Part shown: in pieces, positions 1 through 8,951 of the stretch | Position numbering within the stretch: position 1 is the stretch's first letter | Layout: every line of letters starts with the position of its first letter | Assembly (NCBI RefSeq): GCF_051859025.1 | Contig: NZ_JBHYGL010000034.1 | Span: 124,001 to 188,000, forward strand | Direction of reading: 5' to 3' | DNA from: Falsiroseomonas sp051859025 | Lineage (GTDB): Bacteria > Pseudomonadota > Alphaproteobacteria > Acetobacterales > Acetobacteraceae | Length of the DNA stretch: 64,000 nucleotides | The notes under the pieces: model-generated | What the model saw: the letters and a program-made list of their open reading frames with translations, nothing else | The model's database searches: none | Told to the model about the DNA's origin: nothing | Made by a program: the position numbers and the translations under genes

Positions 1-3000
1 CCGATGGGCTGGGCCGCGCCCTGGTGCGCCTGGCGCTGCCGGACGCAGCCCCCCCCGATGCCGGCTTCCTGCTGCATCCCTCGCGCCTCGACGGCGCGCT
101 GCAGGGCCTGTTCGGCCTGCTGGGGGAGGCTGGCCTGCCACCGGGCATCGGGCTTGCCCCCGTGCGCTTCGCCCGGGTGGTCGCGCGCCCGGGCGCCGTG
201 CCGCCGGTGCTGGCGGAGGTGTCGCTGGTCCGTCGCGGTGCCCGGTCCGTCACCGCGCGCGCCGTGCTGCGCGATGCCGCCGGCCAGGCCGTGGCGCGGG
301 TGGAAGGCGCTGTGTTCCAGATGTTCACGCAGATGTTCGGCCAGGCCGGCGCGCCCCCCGCCGCCGATGCCGCCTGGCGCATCGCACTCGCCCCCGCCGC
401 GGAAGGCGCGCCGCCCGCCCCCGCTTTGGCCCCGGCCCTGGAAGCCGCACGGGCCGCCGCCGCGGGGATGGACCTGACGGAAGCCGCCCTGCTGCTGGAA
501 GCGCATGTCGCCGCGGCCGCGCAGGCCTTCTACGCCGCCGATCCCGCCCATGCCGACGCACCGCCGGAGGCATCGCCCTACCACGCCTTCCTGCGCCGGG
601 CGCTGATTGAGGATGGCGCGGCGGAGCCGCTGGCCCGCGGCGGCATCCGCCTGCTGCCCGATAGCGCCCTGCCGCCGGCCGAGGCCATCTGGCGTTCCGT
701 GCTGGCGGAACAGCCGGGCCTGGCGCTCGACCTCGCCTGGATCGCCGATTCGGCGGAACGGCTGCCGGACGCGCTGCGCGGCCACATGCGCGATCCCGCG
801 CCGCCGCCGGCCGAGGGACTGGCCATGGCGCAGCTGGCGGAGGCCGTCGCCGCCGCGGTGGGTGCCCTGGCCGCCGCCTGGCCGGAAACAAGGCCCATCC
901 GTATCCTCGAAGTCGGCACCGCCGGAGGCGTGCTGGCGCGCCGCGTGCTGGCGCGGATCGCGCCGCTGGGCCGCGCCCTGGTCTATGTGGCGGCCGGCGA
1001 TGGCCATGTCGCCCTGCCCGCCCTTCCGCCGGGCCTGCCTGCGGGCAGCGCCCTGACGGGTGCCGTGTGGGACCCGCTCTCCGATGCCCCACCGCCGCTG
1101 GTCGCGGACCTCGTCATCGGGCTGGCCCCGGCGGCCCGCGCCCGGGCCGGGGTCGCGATGGCGGCGGCGCTGCGACGGGCACTGGCGGAAGGGGGCGCGC
1201 TGCTGCTCGCCGAACCCCTGCCCGGCCGCGTCTGGACCTTCGTCTGCGGCCAGGACCCGGCCTGGTGGAGCGGCCTCGGCCCCGATCCCGCGGGATCGGG
1301 CGGCGGGTCGCTGCCGGACGCCACGCTCTGGACAGGCCGCCTGGCCGATGCAGGCTTCCGGGCCGTGGCGGCGGAACCGCTGGGCTGTGCGCCCTGGCCC
1401 GCCTTGCTGCTGGTGGGCGAGGCCCCCCCGCCCCCCGCCGCCGCCCCGCCCGCGCCGCCGCGGACCCTGCTGCTGGCGGACCCCGCTTCCCTGCCCCTGG
1501 CCGATGCCCTGGCCGCCCGCCTGCTGCGCCGCGGCGGCAGCGTGGCGCGCGGCGTGCTGGGCGCCGCCATCGATGCCAGCGCGCTCAGCGGCGTGCGGCT
1601 GCTGTGCTGCGCCAGCCCGGACGCCACCAGCCTGCCCGGCACCCTCGCCGCGATCACGCGCCTGGCGGAAGCCGCGCAGGGCCAGGCCAGCGGCTTCATC
1701 CTGGCCACCAGCGGCGGCCAGCAGCCCGCCGAGGGCCAGCACGTCCCGGAAGCCGCCGCGCTGCTCGGCCTGATGCGCGTCCTGGCGAATGAGATGCCGT
1801 CGCTGCGCCCCCGCCGCATCGATGTCGCCCCCGGCATGGCGCCGGCCGCCGCGGCGCGGCGCCTGGCCGCCGAACTCGATTCGCCGGCGGCAGAGGCGGA
1901 GGTCACGCTCGGCCCCGACCAGCGCCTGGTTCCGCGCCTGCAGCCGGTGGTGCCGCCGCCGCCGGCCGGTCCCCTCATGCTCGGCATCGGCCAGCCCGGC
2001 CGGCTGGGCACGCTGCGCTGGGAAGCCATGCCTGGCCTCCCGGCTGGCCGCGCACCCGGCCCCGGGGAAGTCGCGATCGCGGTGGAGGCCGCGGGCCTCA
2101 ATTTCCGCGACCTGATGTGGGCGCAGGGCCTGCTGCCGGAGGAAGTGCTGGAAGCCGGCTTCGCCGGCCCCACCCTTGGCATGGAATGCGCCGGCACGGT
2201 CACCGCCGCCGGCCCCGGTGTCGCGATCCGGCCCGGCACGCGCGTCTTCGGCTTCGCCCCCGCGGCACTCGCCGCCCGCGCCATCACCCGGGTGGAGGCG
2301 ATCGCGCCGCTGCCGGATGGGCTGAGCGCCGAGGAAGCCGCGACCATTCCCGTCGCCTTCCTGACCGCGCTGCATGCGCTGGAATCCTGCGCCGCGCTGC
2401 AGGCGGGGGAGGCGGTGCTGATCCATGGCGGCGCCGGGGGTGTCGGCCTCGCGGCGCTGCAGGTCGCGCAGCAGATCGGCGCCCGCGTGGCGATGACGGC
2501 GGGCAGCCCCGCCAAGCGCGCCTTCCTGCGCGCCGCCGGGGCGGAGCTGGTGCTGGACAGCCGCGACCCCGGCTTCGCCGACGCGCTGCGCGCCCAGTGG
2601 CCGGAAGGCGTGGACGTGGTCCTCAACTCCCTCGCCGGCGATGCGATGGAACGCAGCCTGTCGCTGCTGAAGCCCTTCGGGCGGTTCGTGGAACTCGGCA
2701 AGCGGGACTATGTGGAGAATCGCCGCGCGCCGATCCGCCCGCTGCGCCGCAATGCCAGCTACTTCGCCGTGGATGTGGACGAATTGCCGCGCGCCCGCCC
2801 CGGCGTCGCGGCGCGGCTGCTCGGCAAGGTGCGCGATGGCCTGCAGGATGGCAGCTTCCTGCCCCTGCCCCATGCCGCCTTCGGGCCGGAGGAGGTGGAA
2901 GCCGCCTTCCGCACCCTCCAGGCCTCCACCCATATCGGCAAGCTGGTGATCCGCCCGCCCGCGCCGCAGCCCGCCGCCGTCGCGCCCTGGGCGCCGCCGG

Positions 3001-4148
3001 CGGAGGCGACGATCGTCGTCGTCGGCGGCACGCGCGGCTTCGGCCTCGCCACGGCCAAGTGGCTGGCCGCGCAGGGCGCGCGCCATTTGGCCCTCATCAG
3101 CCGGCACGGCGCCATCGCCGCGGAGGCATCCGGCGAACAGGCGAATGCGCTGCGCGACCTGGCGGCGCTGGGCGCCCGCGCCGCCATCCATGCCTGCGAC
3201 GCCGCCGATCCGGATGCGTTGGCGGCGACGCTGGCGCGCATCAGGGCCAGCCGGCCGATCGGCGGCGTGGTGCATGCCGCCGCCGTGCTGGATGACGGCG
3301 CCGCCACCGCCATGGATGCCGCCCGCTTCCAGCGCGTGCTGGCGCCGAAGCTGGTAGCGGCGGAGAATCTGGACCGGCTGACGGCGGCGGACCCGCTGGC
3401 GCTGTTCCTGCTGTTCAGCAGCGCGACCACGGCCTTCGGCAACCCCGGCCAGTCCAACTACGTCGCCGCCAATGCAGCGCTGGAAGCCCTGGCCCGCCGC
3501 CGCCGCGCCGCCGGCCGCCCGGCGCTGGCCGTGGCCTGGGGGCCGATCACCGATGTCGGCATGCTCGCGGCCGATGGGGACAAGGCCGGCCGGCTCAACC
3601 GGCGCCTCGGCGTCGCCGCCATGACGGCGGCGGAATCGCTGGCCTTGCTGCCGGCGCTGCTGGCCGCGGGCGATGCCACGCCGATGGTGGTGCGCCTCGG
3701 CCCCGCCGAAGGCCGCCTGGCCCTGCCGATCATGCAGGAGCCGATGCTGGCCGCGCTGGCGGGCCCCGCCGCCGCCGCGCCGGCGCAGGAGGATCTGCGC
3801 GCCCACCTCGCCAGCCTGCCGCGGCCGGAGGCGGAGGCGCTGGTGCTCCGCCTGGTGCAGGAGGAGATCGCCCGCATCCTGCGCCTGCCGCCGGAAGGGG
3901 TCGGCGCCGATGCCGGGGTGACGGCGCTCGGGCTCGACAGCCTCGGCGCCATGGAATTGCGCGGCGGGCTGGAACAGCGACTCGGCGTGCAGGTCGCGCT
4001 CTCCGCGCTCAGCGAGGAGTTGACGGTGGGGGCCCTGGCACGGCAGATCGCCGCGGCGGCCATCGCGCAGCCGGACACGGAAGCCACCATCTCCACCCTG
4101 ATGGAAGCCTTCGAACCTCAGCGAAGCGATATCCGCGCCGCGGAATGA
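1..4148 (+). CDS. type I polyketide synthase, 3' part (RkpA-like)
   Basis: Partial gene: the frame is open from base 3 and its start lies left of the window, so KS and AT domains are presumably upstream. Counting from the Met at base 24, the order is: the second half of a dehydratase (HPSRLDGALQ, DH Asp motif, near residue 18); a methyltransferase-like region with a loose SAM motif (ILEVGTAGG, near 294) but a degraded motif II, probably inactive; a structural psi-KR (GLMRVLANEMP); an enoylreductase (660-975, NADPH loop LIHGGAGGVG); a ketoreductase (995-1200, Ser/Tyr in FSSATTAFGNPGQSNY); and an ACP (LGLDSLG, Ser near 1304). There is no thioesterase. The alpha-oxoamine synthase follows on the same strand, so the finished acyl-ACP is probably released by that enzyme. 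The rkpA resemblance is inferred from domain make-up and neighbours. Confidence 0.9.
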   Translation, partial: DGLGRALVRLALPDAAPPDAGFLLHPSRLDGALQGLFGLLGEAGLPPGIGLAPVRFARVVARPGAVPPVLAEVSLVRRGARSVTARAVLRDAAGQAVARVEGAVFQMFTQMFGQAGAPPAADAAWRIALAPAAEGAPPAPALAPALEAARAAAAGMDLTEAALLLEAHVAAAAQAFYAADPAHADAPPEASPYHAFLRRALIEDGAAEPLARGGIRLLPDSALPPAEAIWRSVLAEQPGLALDLAWIADSAERLPDALRGHMRDPAPPPAEGLAMAQLAEAVAAAVGALAAAWPETRPIRILEVGTAGGVLARRVLARIAPLGRALVYVAAGDGHVALPALPPGLPAGSALTGAVWDPLSDAPPPLVADLVIGLAPAARARAGVAMAAALRRALAEGGALLLAEPLPGRVWTFVCGQDPAWWSGLGPDPAGSGGGSLPDATLWTGRLADAGFRAVAAEPLGCAPWPALLLVGEAPPPPAAAPPAPPRTLLLADPASLPLADALAARLLRRGGSVARGVLGAAIDASALSGVRLLCCASPDATSLPGTLAAITRLAEAAQGQASGFILATSGGQQPAEGQHVPEAAALLGLMRVLANEMPSLRPRRIDVAPGMAPAAAARRLAAELDSPAAEAEVTLGPDQRLVPRLQPVVPPPPAGPLMLGIGQPGRLGTLRWEAMPGLPAGRAPGPGEVAIAVEAAGLNFRDLMWAQGLLPEEVLEAGFAGPTLGMECAGTVTAAGPGVAIRPGTRVFGFAPAALAARAITRVEAIAPLPDGLSAEEAATIPVAFLTALHALESCAALQAGEAVLIHGGAGGVGLAALQVAQQIGARVAMTAGSPAKRAFLRAAGAELVLDSRDPGFADALRAQWPEGVDVVLNSLAGDAMERSLSLLKPFGRFVELGKRDYVENRRAPIRPLRRNASYFAVDVDELPRARPGVAARLLGKVRDGLQDGSFLPLPHAAFGPEEVEAAFRTLQASTHIGKLVIRPPAPQPAAVAPWAPPAEATIVVVGGTRGFGLATAKWLAAQGARHLALISRHGAIAAEASGEQANALRDLAALGARAAIHACDAADPDALAATLARIRASRPIGGVVHAAAVLDDGAATAMDAARFQRVLAPKLVAAENLDRLTAADPLALFLLFSSATTAFGNPGQSNYVAANAALEALARRRRAAGRPALAVAWGPITDVGMLAADGDKAGRLNRRLGVAAMTAAESLALLPALLAAGDATPMVVRLGPAEGRLALPIMQEPMLAALAGPAAAAPAQEDLRAHLASLPRPEAEALVLRLVQEEIARILRLPPEGVGADAGVTALGLDSLGAMELRGGLEQRLGVQVALSALSEELTVGALARQIAAAAIAQPDTEATISTLMEAFEPQRSDIRAAE

Positions 4149-4232
4149 GGGGCGACACCACCGGCCCAGGCCCGGCCGCACAGCACCTGAGGGGTTCGGC
4201 ACGCGACCATGGCAGTGACGCCACACCCGGAT

Positions 4233-4313
4233 GGCGCACAGCGCCACCTTCCCTGGCCCGGCGCACAGCGCCAACGTCCCTTTCCCGGCGCGCAGCGCCA
4301 CCACCGGTCGGCC
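4233..4313 (+). repeat. three 27-bp tandem units, each with a small hairpin
   Basis: Three consecutive 27-bp units begin at 4233, 4260 and 4287. Each opens with GGCGCACAGCGCCA (the third has GGCGCGCAGCGCCA), a self-complementary stretch that can fold into a stem of four to six base pairs. The array fills the gap between the polyketide synthase and the oxoamine synthase and ends 12 bp before the latter's ATG. It has no T-tract, so it is not a classical terminator; it could be a transcript-processing or attenuation element, or simply a minisatellite. Confidence 0.75.
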
Positions 4314-4325
4314 GAGGCCTGACGC

Positions 4326-5648
4326 ATGGTCCGGGGACACGGCTTCGGCCTTTCCGCCACCGCGCGGCTCGCGCTGGTGCAGCGCCTCGCCCGGCGGCGA
4401 GAGGGGCAGGACGCGCAGGGCACGACGGATGGGCGTGGCTTCAGCAGCATCCAGAACCTGCGCGACTGGGGCCTGGTGCAGGAAGGGATGGCGGCGCTCG
4501 GCATCGAAAGCCCCTTCTTCCGCGCCCATGAAGGCCGTGCCGGCGCGCACAGCCTGATCGGCAACCGGGACGTCATCAATTTCGGCTCCTACGATTATCT
4601 CGGCCTCAACGGCGACCCGCGGCTGCACCAGGCGGCGGCGGCGGCGATGGCCCGCTACGGCATCTCCGCCTCGGCCTCCCGCCTCGTCTCGGGCGAAAGG
4701 CCGGTGCATGGGGCGCTGGAAGCGGCGCTGGCGCGGCATTACGGGGCGGAAGCCGCGCTCGCCTTCGTCAGCGGGCATGCCACCAACGTCACCGTCATCG
4801 GCCACCTGATGGGCCCGCGCGACGTCATCGTGCACGACGCCGCCATCCACAACTCCGCGGCCGAGGGCGCCAAGCTGTCCGGCGCGCGCCGGGTCACCTT
4901 CGCCCACAACGACGCCCGCGCGGCGGAACGCGAACTGGCCGCCGCACGTCGCGGCGCCGCCCGCGCCCTCCTCATCGTCGAGGGGCATTACTCCATGGAC
5001 GGGGATGTCCCGGACCTCGCCGCCTTTGTCGCCATGGCGCGCAAGCATGATGCCTGGCTGATGGTGGATGACGCGCACGGCCTGGGCGTGGTCGGCGCCA
5101 CCGGCCGTGGTGCCTTCGAGGCCGCCGGCATCGATCCCTCGGAGGTCGACATCTGGATGGGCACGCTGTCCAAGACGCTCTGCGCCTGCGGCGGCTACAT
5201 CACCGGCCGGGCCGATTTGATCGACTGGATGCGTCACACCGTGCCGGGCTTCGTCTATTCGGTGGGCCTGGCGCCGCCGCTGGCCGCCTCCGCCCTCGCG
5301 GCGCTGGAGGTGATGCAGGCGGAGCCCTGGCGGGTGGGGAAGCTGCAGGCGAACGCCACGCTGTTCCGCGACCTCTGCCGCGCCCGGGGCTTCGATACGG
5401 GGGCCTCCGCCGGCCTCGGCATCGTGCCCGTCGTGCTGGGCAGTTCGGTGCGCGCCGTCCGCGTTTCCGCGGCCCTGCTGGAGCGCGGCGTGAACGCGCT
5501 GCCGATCATCTTCCCCGCCGTGCCGGAAAAAGCCGCGCGGCTGCGCTTCTTCATCTCCGCCGAGCATGAGGAACGCGACATCCGCGACGCCGTCGCCGCG
5601 CTGGTGGCGGCGAATGACGGTATCTCCCCCGCCGATCTCGCGGGGTGA
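4326..5648 (+). CDS. alpha-oxoamine synthase (RkpG / serine palmitoyltransferase-like)
   Basis: A 440-residue PLP enzyme of the AONS family (BioF, KBL, SPT, CqsA). The PLP lysine is K283 in GTLSKTLCACGGY, and D249 and H251 in VDDAHGLGVVG contact the cofactor. The family condenses an acyl thioester with an amino acid, losing CO2, to give a 2-amino ketone. Next to a polyketide synthase without a thioesterase, and without biotin genes, it most likely offloads the ACP-bound chain rather than making biotin. The N-terminal 40 residues exceed the usual fold; an alternative start is ATG 4488, but 4326 keeps a conserved-looking lead-in (QNLRDWGLV). The stop overlaps the next start (GTGA), so the pair is translationally coupled. 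The amino acid used cannot be read from the sequence. Confidence 0.88.
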   Translation: MVRGHGFGLSATARLALVQRLARRREGQDAQGTTDGRGFSSIQNLRDWGLVQEGMAALGIESPFFRAHEGRAGAHSLIGNRDVINFGSYDYLGLNGDPRLHQAAAAAMARYGISASASRLVSGERPVHGALEAALARHYGAEAALAFVSGHATNVTVIGHLMGPRDVIVHDAAIHNSAAEGAKLSGARRVTFAHNDARAAERELAAARRGAARALLIVEGHYSMDGDVPDLAAFVAMARKHDAWLMVDDAHGLGVVGATGRGAFEAAGIDPSEVDIWMGTLSKTLCACGGYITGRADLIDWMRHTVPGFVYSVGLAPPLAASALAALEVMQAEPWRVGKLQANATLFRDLCRARGFDTGASAGLGIVPVVLGSSVRAVRVSAALLERGVNALPIIFPAVPEKAARLRFFISAEHEERDIRDAVAALVAANDGISPADLAG

Positions 5649-6784
5649 TCGAGACCCGGCCGCCCCGGGGCCGCGCGGAGGAAGCCGCCTTCCACGCCTT
5701 GCCCGCGCGCCTGCAAGGAGCCGGCTGGGGCCCCCGGCTGCGGTGGGAGGAACGGCGCCTCTTCGCCCCCGCCACCAACGGCTTCCTTGCCACCCATGAC
5801 GTGGCGCGGTTCCTGGCCTGGCGGGATGGGCGCGCGGTGGGGCGGATCGCCGCCTGCGTGCCCCACGACCCCGCCGCCCCCGCCACCTTCGGCTTCCTGG
5901 CGGTGGAGGAGGATGCGGCGGTGCTGCGGGCGCTGCTGGATGCCGCCCGGGGCTTCGCGGCCGCCCACGGGCGGGATGCGCTGCTCGGCCCGCTATCCTT
6001 CACGATCAACCACGAGGTCGGCGCCCAGGCCGGCTTCTTCGACCGGCCGCCGATGCTGCGCATGCCGGCGACGCCGCCCTGGCTGCCCGCGGCGCTGGAT
6101 GCGGCGGGCCTCCGGCCCGTGAAGGACGTGCTGGCCTGCACCGTGGACCTGGCCACCGAACGCCACCGTACCCGCTTCGCCCGCCTTGCCGCTGCGCGCG
6201 CCCCGGACATGGCCCGCCTGTCCATCCGCGGGCTTCGCCGGGCGGACTACGCGGCGGAGGTCCGGCTGGTGGCGGCGCTGTTCGACGATGCCTGGGCAGA
6301 CAATTGGGGCGCCGTGCCACTCGGCCCGGCGGAGGTCGAGACGCTGGCCACGCTGCTCCGCCCCCTGCTGTGGCGGGGGCAGGTCTTCATCGCGGCCTGG
6401 GACGGCAAGCCGGTCGGGCTGCTGTCGCTGGTGCCGAACATCGATGCCGCCCTGCCGCGCGACGGCAGGCTGCTGCCCCTGGGCTGGGCCCGGCTGCTGG
6501 CCGCCCTGGCAGGGCGCATCCCGGCAGGCGCGGACCAGGCGCGGATCCCGATGCTGGGCATCACCCGCGCCTTCCGCCGCCACCCCGCCTCCGCCCTCGC
6601 CATGGGGGCGCTGCTGGATGCCGCCTTCGGGCTGGCGGCGCGCCGGGGATGGCGGCGGATCGAGATCTCCTGGATCCTCGAGGACAATGCCGCGATGCTC
6701 AACGCCATGGCGCGCCTGCCCGCGCCCGTCACCGGGCGCTGGCGGCTTTGGGCGATGCCCGCCCATTCGCCCACCGAGGGTTGA
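5645..6784 (+). CDS. GNAT-fold acyltransferase-like protein (candidate ceramide-synthase type)
   Basis: A 379-residue protein with a GTG start overlapping the upstream stop by 4 nt. It resembles a family of long GNAT-like proteins, often vaguely annotated, with a GPLSF...GFFDRPPMLRMP...GLRPVKD block; this block lies near residues 118-162, followed by a C-terminal half with acetyltransferase-like strands. From memory, the bacterial ceramide synthase reported in Caulobacter (bCerS) is a GNAT-fold protein encoded near a serine palmitoyltransferase. Here the gene sits directly behind an SPT-like enzyme, so N-acylation of the amino ketone or its reduced form is a reasonable guess. The family assignment is moderate; the substrate is inference only. 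Confidence 0.6.
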   Translation: MIETRPPRGRAEEAAFHALPARLQGAGWGPRLRWEERRLFAPATNGFLATHDVARFLAWRDGRAVGRIAACVPHDPAAPATFGFLAVEEDAAVLRALLDAARGFAAAHGRDALLGPLSFTINHEVGAQAGFFDRPPMLRMPATPPWLPAALDAAGLRPVKDVLACTVDLATERHRTRFARLAAARAPDMARLSIRGLRRADYAAEVRLVAALFDDAWADNWGAVPLGPAEVETLATLLRPLLWRGQVFIAAWDGKPVGLLSLVPNIDAALPRDGRLLPLGWARLLAALAGRIPAGADQARIPMLGITRAFRRHPASALAMGALLDAAFGLAARRGWRRIEISWILEDNAAMLNAMARLPAPVTGRWRLWAMPAHSPTEG

Positions 6785-6811
6785 AGCACGACGAAACCGC
6801 TGCCGTGCCGA

Positions 6812-8188
6812 GTGGCATTGACAGGTGCCCCGCCGATGGTGGCTATGGCCCCAATGCTTCCGCCCGACGCCCTGCCGTCGGCCAGGATTCGCGGGGACAT
6901 CGCCATCGCGGCGGCGCCACCGCGCCCCGGGCCGCGCCGTTTCCTGTTCCTGCAGGGACCGATCAGCCCCTTCTTCCTGGAGGTCGCGCGCGGCCTTGCC
7001 GCGCAGGGCCACGCCATCCACCGCATCCACCTCAGCTTCGGGGACCGGCTGTTCTGGGGGCGGGTGGAGGGGCAGCCGCCGGCGGCGCATTACCAGGGCC
7101 GCCCGGCGGATTGGCCGGCCTTCATCGCCGCCTACCTCGACCGCCACGGCATCACGGACATCCTCCTGCTGGGCGAGCAACGCGCCTATCACCGCGCAGC
7201 CATCGCCGCCGCTGCCACGCGCGGCATCGCCGTGGTGGTGACTGATTTCGGCTATTTCCGCCCGGACTGGATCACGCTGGAGCGCGACGGCATGGGCGGC
7301 GACAGCCGCTTCCCGCGCGACCCCGCGCGCATCACCGCCCTTGCGCGGTCCCTGCCCCCGGCGGACCTGACGGAGCGGCTGAAGGATGATTTCGGCCGCC
7401 AGGCCGCGTGGGACGTGATCTACAACCTGGCCAACCTGGCGCCCTGGCCCTTCCGCCACTACCGGTCCCACCAGCTGCACCACCCCCTGGCCACCTACTG
7501 GGGTATCGCCCGCCGCCTGCTGCGCCGGCGGGCGGAGCGGGCGGAAGGCGAAAGGGCGCTGGCCGCCATCGGCGACCGCCCCTTCTGGCTCTTCGCCATG
7601 CAGATGGAGACCGATTTCTCGGTCCGCGCCTATTCGCGCTACCCCGACCTCGACACCCCGATTACGGAGACGCTGCGCTCCTTCGCCGCCCATGCGCCGG
7701 CGGAGGGGCATCTGCTGGTCAAGGTCCATCCCCTGGACCCCTGCGTGAAGCGCTGGACGACGCGCATCGGCCGGCTGGCGGCGGCGGAGGGCCTCTCCGG
7801 GCGCGTCCATGTCGCCCACAATGGCAGCCTGGACGAGATGGTGCATGGCATGCGGGGGCTGGTCACGATCAACAGCACGGTGGGGCTGAAGGCCGTGGTG
7901 TTCGGCAAGCCGGTGAAGGCGCTGGGTATCGCGGTGTGGGACCTGCCGGGCCTGGCGCACCAGGGAACGCTCGACAGCTTCTGGACGGAAGCGGCCGCGC
8001 CCGATCCCGCCTTCCGCGCCGATTTCCTCGCCGCCCTGCAGGCGACGACGCAGCTGCGCGGCGTCTTCTATGGGAAGGAGGGACGCGCCGTCGCCGTCGC
8101 CGCCGCGACCCGCGCGTTGCACGAGGATCGCGTCGGTGCCTTCCTGCCGCCCGTCACGGTGCCGGGGGCGGCGCTTCCTCCGGGCTGA
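6812..8188 (+). CDS. kpsS: KpsS-like capsule lipid-linker Kdo transferase
   Basis: About 458 residues, related to KpsS/CapS of group 2 capsules. In E. coli KpsS adds the first beta-Kdo to a lysophosphatidylglycerol anchor at the inner face of the membrane, and KpsC extends it. Visible signatures are LVKVHPLD and, near 350, TINSTVGLKAVVFGKPV. The start is unclear: GTG 6812 gives the longest frame, while ATG 6836, 6845 and 6854 follow closely and none has a strong Shine-Dalgarno sequence. It lies 27 bp behind the GNAT-like gene, and its 3' end overlaps the convergent dehydrogenase gene by 35 bp. What the enzyme glycosylates here may be the lipid made by the upstream genes (inference). Confidence 0.85.
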   Translation: MALTGAPPMVAMAPMLPPDALPSARIRGDIAIAAAPPRPGPRRFLFLQGPISPFFLEVARGLAAQGHAIHRIHLSFGDRLFWGRVEGQPPAAHYQGRPADWPAFIAAYLDRHGITDILLLGEQRAYHRAAIAAAATRGIAVVVTDFGYFRPDWITLERDGMGGDSRFPRDPARITALARSLPPADLTERLKDDFGRQAAWDVIYNLANLAPWPFRHYRSHQLHHPLATYWGIARRLLRRRAERAEGERALAAIGDRPFWLFAMQMETDFSVRAYSRYPDLDTPITETLRSFAAHAPAEGHLLVKVHPLDPCVKRWTTRIGRLAAAEGLSGRVHVAHNGSLDEMVHGMRGLVTINSTVGLKAVVFGKPVKALGIAVWDLPGLAHQGTLDSFWTEAAAPDPAFRADFLAALQATTQLRGVFYGKEGRAVAVAAATRALHEDRVGAFLPPVTVPGAALPPG

Positions 8189-8951
8189 CCCGGAAGCGCA
8201 TCAGGCCCACCGCGCGGTCGCCGATCCAGGGCGGCAGCAGGCCCAGCAGCCGCATCCCCAGCGCCATGGGCCAGGGAAAGCCCAGGCGCGGCACGCCGAC
8301 CAGCAGGGCGCGGTGCACCTTGCCCGCCGCTTCCTCCGTCCCCAGCAGCAGGGGGCGCGCGCCATGGAAGCGGTCGCCCATCGCGCTGCGGAAGAAGCCC
8401 GGGGTGATGACCGTGACGCAGATGCCCCGCCCCCGCTCCGCCGCGCGCAACCCCTCCCCCCAGGCGATCAGCCCGGCCTTGCTGGCGCAATAGGCCGGGA
8501 AATCCGGCAGGCCCCGGAAGCCCGCGATGCTGGCCACCAGCGCCACCTGCCCGGATCGCCGCGCCCGCATCCCCGGCAGCAGCGGCGCCACCAGGTTGAT
8601 CGCGCCGACCAGGTTCACCATCACCTGCCGCGCAGCCGCCGCCCGATCCTCCGGCGTGCCATCGGGCGCGCGGCCGGCGGAGGTGCCGGCATTGGCGATG
8701 ACCAGGTCCACCGGCCCCGCGGCCTCGAAGGCCGCCAGCGCCGCGGCGACGGCGGCCGCATCCGTCACGTCGAGCACGACGGCCTCCGCCAGGGCCCCGG
8801 CGGCCCGGCATTCCTGGGCCACCACTTCCAGCGCCGCTGCCGACCGGGCGAGCAGCAGCAGCCGCATCCCCGGCGCAGCGAAGCGCCGGGCGAGTGCCGC
8901 GCCCAGGCCGCGGGAGGCCCCGGAGATGACGACGCTGCGCGCTTCCTTCAT
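8154..8951 (-). CDS. short-chain dehydrogenase (RkpH-like, candidate 3-keto reductase)
   Basis: A 265-residue classical SDR starting at MKEARSVVISGASRG, with the GASRGLG dinucleotide loop, an IANAG motif and the catalytic pair in SIAGFRGLPDFPAYCASK. The ATG at 8951 overlaps the kpsC stop (ATGA); a longer in-frame start at 8990 would run into kpsC and is less likely. The C-terminal tail PWPMALGMRLLGLLPPW may be a membrane-associated helix, as in 3-ketosphinganine reductases. In the rhizobial rkp-1 cluster an SDR, RkpH, accompanies the RkpG oxoamine synthase. The best-fitting role here is reduction of the amino ketone made by the neighbouring AONS (inference). Confidence 0.8.
   Translation of the reverse strand: MKEARSVVISGASRGLGAALARRFAAPGMRLLLLARSAAALEVVAQECRAAGALAEAVVLDVTDAAAVAAALAAFEAAGPVDLVIANAGTSAGRAPDGTPEDRAAAARQVMVNLVGAINLVAPLLPGMRARRSGQVALVASIAGFRGLPDFPAYCASKAGLIAWGEGLRAAERGRGICVTVITPGFFRSAMGDRFHGARPLLLGTEEAAGKVHRALLVGVPRLGFPWPMALGMRLLGLLPPWIGDRAVGLMRFRVSPEEAPPPAP

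Noticed and set aside
6818..6846. TTGACA at 6818-6823 as a promoter for the kpsS-like gene
   Set aside because: The -35 match is perfect, but the hexamer 17 nt downstream (GGCTAT) is a poor -10, and the site lies inside the start region of an apparently continuous operon. Chance match is likely.
5993..8122. Long open frame (709 codons) on the minus strand opposite the GNAT-like and KpsS genes
   Set aside because: High GC suppresses stops on the opposite strand. Its translation is low-complexity Arg/Gly/Pro-rich sequence, while the plus strand has clear family motifs. The same applies to other long antisense frames, e.g. 9293-10795 (+), 14139-16301 (-), 21283-23136 (+), 43005-44762 (+) and 56669-60028 (+).
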